A stretch of DNA of 62,334 nucleotides from positions 1 to 62,334 of the IMG/VR virus record IMGVR_UViG_3300000101_000013, one strand, 5' to 3'. The stretch comes from a virus. Shown piece by piece: positions 1 through 7,545 of this stretch; positions within the stretch are counted from its first letter, which is position 1, and each line of letters starts with the position of its first letter. A program made the translations under genes and the position numbers. The notes below the pieces were generated by a model. The model saw nothing but the letters and a program-made list of their open reading frames with translations, did not search any database and was not told the DNA's origin.

Positions 1-22
1 AATAGAAAAATGGGGAAGATAA
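1..22 (+). CDS. 3' end of an upstream gene (partial)
   Basis: The reading frame starting at base 2 ends in the short tail IEKWGR followed by TAA, seven bases before the gp15 start. This is probably the C-terminus of the preceding structural gene. In T4-like phages gene 14 (neck protein) commonly lies next to gene 15, so gp14 is a guess from position only. Confidence 0.3.
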
Positions 23-28
23 TAAGTT

Positions 29-1507
29 ATGCAACATTTTTATGACGGACAAATAAGACGCTACATAACACAAATGGTACGCCTCATGAGTAACTTTAGT
101 TACAAAGACGGCAAAGGTAACCTAACACAAATACCTGTTATGTACGGCGATCTTACACGACAAGTTGCAAACATAATACGAGAAAATTCGGAAAATAAAA
201 TTCCCAGTGCGCCACGCATGGCTGTATATATTACCGGACTAGCTATGGATACAGCAAGACTTTCTGATTCAAGTTATATTAATAAAGTTAACATACGTGA
301 ACAAGCATATGATACTGATGGCAATGAATACTTAAACAAAGAAGGCAAGAATTACACAGTTGAAAGATTAATGCCTACACCATATACCCTTACAGTTAAT
401 GTGGATATTTGGAGTACAAATACAGATCAAAAATTACAAATACTAGAGCAAATATTAATGTTGTTTAATCCTAGTTTAGAAATACAAACCACAGACAACT
501 ACATTGATTGGACAAGTTTAAGTGTAGTTAATTTAGAAACATTAACCTTTAGTAGTAGAAGCGTTCCAGTTGGTGTTGATAGCGAAATTGATGTTGCAAC
601 TATGACATTTAACACACCAATATATATTTCACCTCCAGTCAAAGTAAAACGCCTTGGTGTTATTACACAAGTTGTTCAAAGTATCTTTAACGAAACCAAA
701 GGTACTATTGATTTAGATCTTGCAAGACCTACTTCTCAAGCATATGACGATGCACCAGTTCCACAAAGTGACATAACAACTAGAATTGCTGTTACTGGCA
801 CAGGTGAAATTGAAGAACAAATTTTAAGCGAGGGCATGTTAAAAACAGATGTTGATTCGCTAGTTACAACAGGACACGACAATTATGGAATATTAGTACT
901 TGGCACAACTGCTAAACTTATTAACAAAGGTGTTGTAGGTGCTGAAACTTGGACTGGATATACCAAAGGTATGCCGTTTGACTTCCAAAGTGGTGTAACA
1001 GAATTAAGACTAAGACGTACTGATATTGCAAACGAATTAGTAGGTACTGCAGTTATTAATCCGTTAGACGAATATGAATTAACAATTTCTTGGGACGCTG
1101 ATAGTTTCCCTGCTGATACTGTAATGCATGGGCCAAATGGTGATAGGAATAAAATTGATTATATTATAAATCCGTATAAAACAAATCCAACAGATTTAAA
1201 GTCTAGTAATCCTAGAATATTAATACTTGATAAAATTAATGATAGTGCTAACGCACAAGACGTTGCATATGATGGACCAGATGCTTGGAAAAACAACGAT
1301 GGTAGTGAATTTGTTGCAGACGCTGGAGATATCATTGAATGGGACGGATCTAGTTGGCATATTGTATTTGATGCTAGTACTGATGATAGTACGGTTGTTT
1401 ATACAACCAACCTTAACACAGGTAAGCAATATAAGTACGAAAACAACGATTGGATTTTAGCCTATGACGGTGAATACCAAAACGGTACATGGAGACTAGC
1501 GTACTAA
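29..1507 (+). CDS. gp15: gp15-like tail sheath terminator/stabiliser
   Basis: T4 gp15 forms the ring that caps the contracted or extended tail sheath and joins tail to neck. The N-terminus carries the family pattern: FYDGQIRRY near residue 4, then LMSNF and IPVMYGD. A middle segment (PTPYTLTVNVDIWS, QILEQILMLFNP) matches the gp15 core, where T4 has a similar run ending in an EQIL-PYF motif. The protein has 492 residues against about 272 in T4. The extra C-terminal half, from about residue 240, is acidic and beta-rich with WDGSSWHIVFD-type repeats like those of phage fibres. A GGGGAAG purine run lies upstream of the ATG. It is first of four plus-strand genes; everything after them is on the minus strand. 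Identification of the N-terminal half is firm; the role of the extension is unknown. Confidence 0.85.
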   Translation: MQHFYDGQIRRYITQMVRLMSNFSYKDGKGNLTQIPVMYGDLTRQVANIIRENSENKIPSAPRMAVYITGLAMDTARLSDSSYINKVNIREQAYDTDGNEYLNKEGKNYTVERLMPTPYTLTVNVDIWSTNTDQKLQILEQILMLFNPSLEIQTTDNYIDWTSLSVVNLETLTFSSRSVPVGVDSEIDVATMTFNTPIYISPPVKVKRLGVITQVVQSIFNETKGTIDLDLARPTSQAYDDAPVPQSDITTRIAVTGTGEIEEQILSEGMLKTDVDSLVTTGHDNYGILVLGTTAKLINKGVVGAETWTGYTKGMPFDFQSGVTELRLRRTDIANELVGTAVINPLDEYELTISWDADSFPADTVMHGPNGDRNKIDYIINPYKTNPTDLKSSNPRILILDKINDSANAQDVAYDGPDAWKNNDGSEFVADAGDIIEWDGSSWHIVFDASTDDSTVVYTTNLNTGKQYKYENNDWILAYDGEYQNGTWRLAY

Positions 1508-1520
1508 GATAATTACTAGT

Positions 1521-1955
1521 ATGAACAGTAAAATTATCATATGTAGTGGTGCATTAGTATATGCACGATCAACAAAACGATTCTTATTATTACACAGAAC
1601 ACAAGGCAGAGCCAAAGACGTATGGGGTCTAGTTGGCGGTACTACTGAAGAAAAAGAAACTCCTTGGGAAGGACTGCGTAGAGAAATATTTGAAGAAATT
1701 GGCGAAATTGAAATAAAGAAAACTATACCACTTGAAACATTTATTAGTAACGATGATAAGTTTCATTTTCATACATTCCTATGTGTTGTAGATAAAGAAT
1801 TTCTTCCTAATCTAAATAACGAACATAATGGATATGCCTGGACTACATTTAAAAGCTGGCCAAAGCCCTTACACAATGGCTTAAAAAATACCTTAACTAA
1901 TAAGGTAAATCAAACTAAACTAGAAACAATATTTAAAGTAATGGATTTATTATGA
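1521..1955 (+). CDS. NUDIX hydrolase
   Basis: NUDIX enzymes hydrolyse nucleoside diphosphates linked to another group. The NUDIX box is complete in spacing, starting at GGTTEEKETPWEGL and running into RREIFEEIGE (residues about 39-62), so the metal-binding REx2EE glutamates are present. The last position, usually hydrophobic, is Glu. At 144 residues it is a single-domain member. Its stop overlaps the start of the following cupin by 4 bases, so the two are translationally coupled. No Shine-Dalgarno sequence is obvious in the 13-base gap after gp15. The substrate cannot be read from sequence: nucleotide-sugar, dinucleotide and mRNA-cap-like substrates are all possible. A link to the ADP-sugar operon on the other strand is speculative. 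Confidence 0.85.
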   Translation: MNSKIIICSGALVYARSTKRFLLLHRTQGRAKDVWGLVGGTTEEKETPWEGLRREIFEEIGEIEIKKTIPLETFISNDDKFHFHTFLCVVDKEFLPNLNNEHNGYAWTTFKSWPKPLHNGLKNTLTNKVNQTKLETIFKVMDLL

Positions 1956-2311
1956 ACGAAAATGTAGATAAAAGTAGTTTTGGATACGAAGCAACTTGGG
2001 CTAAAACTGATAATTATATATCAAAGATTTTAGTATTTGAAAATGTAGGAAGTGGCTTGCCAATGCACTTTCATAAAACTACTGAAAAGTCTTGGTTTGT
2101 AAACAGTGGCAATTTTAAAATTGCTTGGATCGACACAGCTGATGGTATGCTCTACGAAAAAGAAATTAAAGAAGGCAGTGTTTTCCATGTTCCACCTTGT
2201 ATGCCGATTGGTTTAGAAAGTGTAATGGACGGTGGCAGTATTACGCAAACAAGTAACAAAGATCCTAGTTTAGATTTCTTTCAGTTAAGACCTACTCCAA
2301 AGGAAGAATAA
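1952..2311 (+). CDS. Small cupin-domain protein
   Basis: A 119-residue single cupin. Motif 1 is visible as MHFHKTTEKSWFVNSG (residues about 33-48), giving the two histidines and the glutamate of a metal site. Motif 2 is the HVPPCMPIGLE segment around residue 78, in which the usual His is replaced (PxxMPIG). Small cupins of this type act as sugar-phosphate isomerases/epimerases or as non-enzymatic metal or sugar binders. It sits between the NUDIX gene (4-base overlap) and an 85-residue gene (1-base overlap). A related cupin lies in the heptose operon at 13899-14261 and shares the MHxH and SG spacing, so the two may act on related substrates. The function is inferred from fold only. Confidence 0.75.
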   Translation: MNENVDKSSFGYEATWAKTDNYISKILVFENVGSGLPMHFHKTTEKSWFVNSGNFKIAWIDTADGMLYEKEIKEGSVFHVPPCMPIGLESVMDGGSITQTSNKDPSLDFFQLRPTPKEE

Positions 2312-2568
2312 TGCTATCATTAAATAATAGTAAAAAATTCCAAAACGAATTTTCAGAATTTGAACAACAAATTTCTAAAATTACATTTGATAAAACTAAA
2401 AGACAAGCACAAAAAATGTTGCAGGAATTAAAAAGCCACGTTGTTTTAATTAATAATGGACATGCTAGTGAGCATGACGGAAATATTGATCCTCATACAC
2501 TAAGAGAGAATGTTGTTGAGATACAACGACTAAGGTATAGTTTACAAGTTTTCTTAAAGAGTACTTAA
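2311..2568 (+). CDS. Small helical protein of unknown function
   Basis: I do not recognise this 85-residue protein. It is rich in Lys, Gln, Glu and Leu and looks mostly alpha-helical, with a probable coiled coil (FEQQISKITFDKTKRQAQ and a C-terminal EIQRLRYSLQVFLK helix). Its ATG shares one base with the cupin stop. Its 3' end overlaps the convergent fibre gene by 15 bases, so no room remains for a terminator between the two transcription units. It could be a small structural or chaperone protein; nothing in the sequence decides this. Confidence 0.6.
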   Translation: MLSLNNSKKFQNEFSEFEQQISKITFDKTKRQAQKMLQELKSHVVLINNGHASEHDGNIDPHTLRENVVEIQRLRYSLQVFLKST

Positions 2569-3357
2569 TCTTTTAATTGTTATTGGGCCAACCATTAATG
2601 AATGTGATGTACATTGGTATCTATAGTTAGGTGGGCTACTTAAACTTTCTTGTATTCTCCAATACAACACTCCTGAATCTTTTCCTTGAGCATTCGAACC
2701 AGTACTTACTGTGCCGTCTGTAGCTACATGTACAAGTCCGGTACTGTAAGCTGACCCTGTACTGTCCTGTATTTCGAATGGGTGACCACTAATTTGTGAT
2801 AAATCAAAAGCTACTGTAGTTCCGCTTATAACATATATAGTAGGATTGTCACCAGTATAATGACTGTTAAATGTATACGCTGAAGCACTATTATTATCAA
2901 CTCTAAAAGTTGTAATTGCTGATTCATAAAAGTTAGCAGGTGTAAGTCCTGTTGGCACATCAGTTAAATCAGTAAATGCAACAGTTCCTGCGGCACCTGT
3001 AGCATCTGTTCCGTTAACCCATTCTCCTGAACTATATTTTAAAACTTCATTGTCTTGTGGGTTTGAAACGTTTACATCACTTAGGTCATTAATTGCAGAG
3101 GCACCGCCTCCACCTCCACCACCGGATTGTGCAACCCAGTCATAGCCTGCGCCGTCCCAACTAAGTACTTCACTTGATGAAGCTGTACTTGTTTGTAAGT
3201 GGGTGTCAACGTCTGTATTAGAATAAGAGCCTCCGCCACCACCACCGCCACCTGACGTTGATTGAATTGACCAAGCTGTTCCATCCCAAGTCCATGTTAT
3301 ATTACCAACTATGTGGGTTTCGCCTATTGTTGGAGCATTTGGATAATTTATTGCCAT
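2554..3357 (-). CDS. Fibre-like structural protein with C-terminal cupredoxin-like domain
   Basis: A 267-residue modular fibre protein. The N-terminus (WTWDGTAWSIQS) and two oligoglycine linkers (about residues 36-43 and 79-85) are typical of marine phage tail-fibre proteins, as is the DLSDVNVSNPQDNEVLKYSSG repeat type. The C-terminal 110 residues look like a cupredoxin: an upstream GHPFEIQ histidine and a C-terminal YQCTSHSLM loop give His, Cys, His and Met in the order and C-x2-H-x2-M spacing of amicyanin-type type 1 copper sites. Copper binding is an inference. A gene at 10070-11578 has a related domain. The start is supported by an AAGAGAGG ribosome site and an ATAAATAC late-promoter-like box upstream. 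Confidence 0.7.
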   Translation of the reverse strand: MAINYPNAPTIGETHIVGNITWTWDGTAWSIQSTSGGGGGGGGSYSNTDVDTHLQTSTASSSEVLSWDGAGYDWVAQSGGGGGGGASAINDLSDVNVSNPQDNEVLKYSSGEWVNGTDATGAAGTVAFTDLTDVPTGLTPANFYESAITTFRVDNNSASAYTFNSHYTGDNPTIYVISGTTVAFDLSQISGHPFEIQDSTGSAYSTGLVHVATDGTVSTGSNAQGKDSGVLYWRIQESLSSPPNYRYQCTSHSLMVGPITIKRLSTL

Positions 3358-3374
3358 TGTAAACCTCTCTTATT

Positions 3375-3383
3375 GTATTTATT
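3375..3383 (-). promoter_or_regulatory. Candidate T4-type late promoter box
   Basis: The minus strand reads AATAAATAC about 20 bases before the start of the 267-residue fibre gene. It resembles the T4 late box TATAAATA, and similar boxes precede other structural genes here. No experimental support; AT-rich DNA yields such words by chance. Confidence 0.4.
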
Positions 3384-6300
3384 AATATACATCTATTACT
3401 GCTGTGCCGCCGCCAGTTGGTGTTCTAACTAGATACAAGTGTTCTGATGTTATAACAACGTTTCCGTATTCATCCCAATTAAAGCCACTAGGTGGTACTA
3501 GTGTTTTTTGCACTGTCCCAGATTCGTTATAAACTCTAACACTTTGTCCTGCAATACCATATGGATCACTCCAAACCATTACAGCATAATTATCACCGTT
3601 AGCATCAAGTCCTCTAAAACTGTTGTAATTTAATCCGTCATTTGATGTGCTAGTTACTGTTGGATTGGTTATTGTTGCTCCGGACCCTCCAGTAAATAAA
3701 ATATTTCTTAATCTTCCAGCATCTGTATATCCGCTATAATCATCACCTGATGAAGTAAACCAAACTCTGTTTGCTGTTAATGCAATCCCGGCTCCAAGAT
3801 ACCAATTATCTGCTCTATTATTTGTATATCCCCCGGAATACGTTGATGCTGATCTAGATACTCTTACAGCACCAGTTGAAGGAGTAATTACAGAAAATCT
3901 ACCTTCTTGGGCTGTAGTTGTTCCCCCATACTGTCCGTCAAAGTTTGGATCAGTATACCCAATATAGGTTCCGTTAGTACCAACAGCCCATCCTGTCCAA
4001 TCGTCAATTGTTGCAGCTGTACTATTGCTGTAGATGTCAGCTAGATCAATATACTTACATAATCCAGTGGTGCTATAATTATAGTCACCAATTACTATAT
4101 ATTGACCGAAGGCTTTAAAAGATTTTCTGCCTTGTCCAAGACTCTGTGGTGCTCCGGCGTATGATGTGTATTCAGTAAACTCCACAGTTCTACTTAATGT
4201 AATATTTGCAAAACCGTCTGATGTTTCATATATGTATAATCTTGGTTTAGCTACGTTACTTGCATCTCTATAATCTGGTGCAAGTATACATGCATACTTG
4301 TATCCATTATATTCTGTAATATCTACAGCGTAACCAAATTTAGATAATGCTCCGTATGTTTCGCTAGTTGTAGGACTATTAAAAATTCTTACTAATGCTC
4401 CTGTAGCTCTATTAAAAATAGCAACTTGTCCTGAATTTGGATTTACTGGAGTACCACTTACAGCACTTGTTCCATTTCCACTACTGCCTGTAATTATAAA
4501 ATCATTATCACCTCCTATAACTCCACCAAAGAGGTAACCCAAGCCATACCATCCCTGTGCATTACTTGGCATTGAGATAGTTCTTACTAATCCAGTACCT
4601 GGTATTCTTGGTGTAGTACTACTATCAACTATTGTTGCTGTAGTGCTTAACCCGCCAGTAGCATTTCCATTACTGTCTGTTGCTCCTAGTGTAACTGTTA
4701 ATGTTTCTGCACCTTCAGTTGTTAGGTCTGATGTAATAATTGTTTTGCTTGCTGAATAAGGTGAACCTTCGTATGTATATCCATCTAATAATGTTAATAC
4801 ACCGCTTGTTTGGTTAAAATCTCCGGAGCCGCTTGCACTTATAGTATAACTAACTGTAGTACTAATACTATTATTTCCTGTTTTGTTAACTGTAATAGTA
4901 ATAGTTTCGCCTTCGTTATATGTTGACTTATCAAGTGCAATACTATTATATATTGTTGCTACGTAATCATCAGATATCGAAACTGTAGGACTTTGTAAAC
5001 TGTCTGTATCATTTCCTATACTGTCTGTGGCCGCTAGTGTAATCTTAAACGATTCTGTTCCTTCAGTTGCAAAGTCTCCGTCTGCTCTCATAGTAACAGT
5101 TGCAGAGCCATCTGCTCCAATAGTAAATAAAGCATCTCTACTTAAAAAGTCAGAATCATTTACTGTACCTGATACATTTGTAATAGTATAACCTACAGTA
5201 GTACCTTCTGGAACATCAGTTGTACTAAGAGTGAAAATTACTTTAGCTTCGTCAACTTCAGATGCGCTTTCTTCAATGTTGGTGTCACTAGCAATTAATG
5301 TGTCATATGTGCCAGTAACTGCAGCTTCATTTACAGTTCTTGTTGCCGGATATTGTCTACTTGTTCCTGGATATAAAACTCTAACATATCCCGGAGCACC
5401 TGCTTGTCCACTACCTTGAGCTGGATTAGCAGTATAGTTAGATCCTGATCCGCCTCCACCAAAATCACCACCTAATCCATTTTGTCCTTCTTCACCACCT
5501 GAGCCACCGCCACCGTCGTTATTATATAACCCGCCGGCACCTGATATACCTTGTCCTAATTTGCCTACACCTCCACCACCAGAGATACCTGGGCTTTGTG
5601 TTGTAGAGCCTCCACCGCCTCCACCGCCACCAGCACCAGCTGCGCCAGGTGATGTTGATGTTCCGCTTTGGCCAGTTCCGCCAGTGCCACTATATCCTCC
5701 AGCGCCTCCGCCGCCGCCACCTCTACTAAAACGTTGGCCTGCTCCTCCTGCTCCTCCTGCATACCCTGATGTTCCTGTATAAGTGCTACTTGCTGATCCG
5801 CCAGTACCACCTGAAGCTGCACCACCGCCGCCATTCGCTGAACATAAAGTTACTGAACTACTGTTTACTAATTTACTTAGGCCACCTGCTCCGCCACCGG
5901 AACTATTTCTTACTCCTGCTGATCCGCCTGAACCAACCGTTGCCGTTAATACTTCTCCTGGAGTAACAGTTATATTATTTGCATATCCTAAAGTTCCACC
6001 GGCTCCGGCTCCACCGCTATATCCGCCTGACTGTTGAATTCCACTTCCGCCACCGCCACCACCAATACATAAAATACTAATTTTAGTTACACCAGCTGGT
6101 ACCGTCCATGTTCCAGAAGATGAAAAATCATGTTGACCAGTTACTGCTGTTAACGATGTATCACCTATTGTTACTGTAGGTGATTCTAAAGCTCCTGTAG
6201 CCGTTCCTGCACTGTCAGTTGCAGATAATACAACTTTATACGATTCTGCACCTTCAGTTATTTCGTCATTACTTAAAGTTACTGTGAAATCTTGGACTTG

Positions 6301-7545
6301 TGATATATTATTTAATGCACTATTCCATGTAATTGTGCGTGTGGTTGCAGCTGGTATAAAATCTGAACCTGATACTGTTCCACTTACACCTGTTATTGTT
6401 GCAGTTAGTGTTGTTCCAGTAGCAATGTTTCTTCCTGTAATTCTAAAAGTACTTGCAGCTCCTTCGTTGACTGTAGTTGCTGTTTGCAATGTAAAATTGG
6501 TATAGGCAGGTGTTGTATCAACTGAAGTATCATTAACTGTAACTTGTACTGTTCCGCCTGCTCCGTTATCTAAAACAATTTGAAAAGTTTCTGCACCTTC
6601 ACTTAGTGTACTATCTGCTGTTACAACAACAGACAAACTTGCTGTATTACTTTGGACAACAAAATTTCCTGTTAAACTAGCATCATTAATGTCAGCTGAG
6701 CTTACACCACTTATGGTATATCCTACTTCAGTACCGTTTGAAACATCAGTAGTTACTAGATTAACACTAAAAGTGTCTCCTTCATTTACAGAACTTGAAC
6801 TTGCTGTTATTGAATATGTAGGATTTAAACTAGTATCATTAATTGGAATGGTAATTGCATCTTCGCCATTATCCAAAGAAAACACGAGATTTTCAGCACC
6901 TTCAGTTGTAGCATCTGAAGAAATAATTATGTCAACGCTATCAGTTGTTCCTGTAACAAAGTTACCAGTTAAACTAGCACCGTTTATATCTGCACTATCT
7001 ACTCCAGAAATAGTATAACCAACAGTTGTTGCAGCACTAACATTTGCTGTAGTAAGTGTTATAGCTACACTACTGCCTTCGTCTACACTTGCTTTATTTG
7101 TACCAAGGACGAATGTCTCGCCTACTGGAGTTGTACTAGAGTCTAGTACTGTCCAACTAGGTGTACCTGTAATAGTAGTTGTTCCGTCAACTGGATGCTC
7201 ATAACTGTATGACCAGGCCATATTAAAAGTTTCAGGCCCCTCAGTTGTAAGATCTTCGTTTAGAATAAAACTTGCTGATGTTATTCCTGAAGTGACTATT
7301 AATGGACTAGTTGCGGTTGTACTATAATCGGCTGCTTGAACTCCAGTTATAGAAAATGTTATTTCACTGTTGTCTGGTATTCCTGTAGTAGCAAAAGTTA
7401 CTGCAATCTCTTGTCCTTCATTTAAACTTTGTCCGGATGCAGGAGCATATGTAGGAGTTACGGTAGGTGCAACAAATGCTGTATTGCTTATACCACCGGG
7501 CGATGCTGTAAGTATTTTTCTACTTGCTTGTGTAAGTAACGGCAT
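3382..7545 (-). CDS. Giant Calx-beta / glycine-rich adhesin-like structural protein
   Basis: A 1387-residue modular protein. About four Calx-beta-like repeats occupy residues 30-465, each with a VNEG entry and a late TEGAE motif (for example DATTEGAENLVFSL). A glycine-rich region follows (about 470-710) with many runs of four to eight glycines, opening with FSSSGTWTVPAGVTKI, a motif common in phage glycine-rich tail proteins. Two more Calx-beta-like repeats come next (about 730-935). The C-terminal 430 residues look like an FG-GAP or WD-type beta-propeller (GYAVDITEYNGYKYACILAP and similar blades). Calx-beta repeats usually bind calcium and stiffen extracellular adhesins. It abuts the subtilase gene directly (stop 7546, start 7545). 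A role in host attachment is inferred. Confidence 0.75.
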   Translation of the reverse strand: MPLLTQASRKILTASPGGISNTAFVAPTVTPTYAPASGQSLNEGQEIAVTFATTGIPDNSEITFSITGVQAADYSTTATSPLIVTSGITSASFILNEDLTTEGPETFNMAWSYSYEHPVDGTTTITGTPSWTVLDSSTTPVGETFVLGTNKASVDEGSSVAITLTTANVSAATTVGYTISGVDSADINGASLTGNFVTGTTDSVDIIISSDATTEGAENLVFSLDNGEDAITIPINDTSLNPTYSITASSSSVNEGDTFSVNLVTTDVSNGTEVGYTISGVSSADINDASLTGNFVVQSNTASLSVVVTADSTLSEGAETFQIVLDNGAGGTVQVTVNDTSVDTTPAYTNFTLQTATTVNEGAASTFRITGRNIATGTTLTATITGVSGTVSGSDFIPAATTRTITWNSALNNISQVQDFTVTLSNDEITEGAESYKVVLSATDSAGTATGALESPTVTIGDTSLTAVTGQHDFSSSGTWTVPAGVTKISILCIGGGGGGSGIQQSGGYSGGAGAGGTLGYANNITVTPGEVLTATVGSGGSAGVRNSSGGGAGGLSKLVNSSSVTLCSANGGGGAASGGTGGSASSTYTGTSGYAGGAGGAGQRFSRGGGGGGAGGYSGTGGTGQSGTSTSPGAAGAGGGGGGGGSTTQSPGISGGGGVGKLGQGISGAGGLYNNDGGGGSGGEEGQNGLGGDFGGGGSGSNYTANPAQGSGQAGAPGYVRVLYPGTSRQYPATRTVNEAAVTGTYDTLIASDTNIEESASEVDEAKVIFTLSTTDVPEGTTVGYTITNVSGTVNDSDFLSRDALFTIGADGSATVTMRADGDFATEGTESFKITLAATDSIGNDTDSLQSPTVSISDDYVATIYNSIALDKSTYNEGETITITVNKTGNNSISTTVSYTISASGSGDFNQTSGVLTLLDGYTYEGSPYSASKTIITSDLTTEGAETLTVTLGATDSNGNATGGLSTTATIVDSSTTPRIPGTGLVRTISMPSNAQGWYGLGYLFGGVIGGDNDFIITGSSGNGTSAVSGTPVNPNSGQVAIFNRATGALVRIFNSPTTSETYGALSKFGYAVDITEYNGYKYACILAPDYRDASNVAKPRLYIYETSDGFANITLSRTVEFTEYTSYAGAPQSLGQGRKSFKAFGQYIVIGDYNYSTTGLCKYIDLADIYSNSTAATIDDWTGWAVGTNGTYIGYTDPNFDGQYGGTTTAQEGRFSVITPSTGAVRVSRSASTYSGGYTNNRADNWYLGAGIALTANRVWFTSSGDDYSGYTDAGRLRNILFTGGSGATITNPTVTSTSNDGLNYNSFRGLDANGDNYAVMVWSDPYGIAGQSVRVYNESGTVQKTLVPPSGFNWDEYGNVVITSEHLYLVRTPTGGGTAVIDVY

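Noticed and set aside
5561-6037. Proline-rich plus-strand reading frames
   Set aside because: They are antisense shadows of the glycine-rich codons of the 1387-residue protein.
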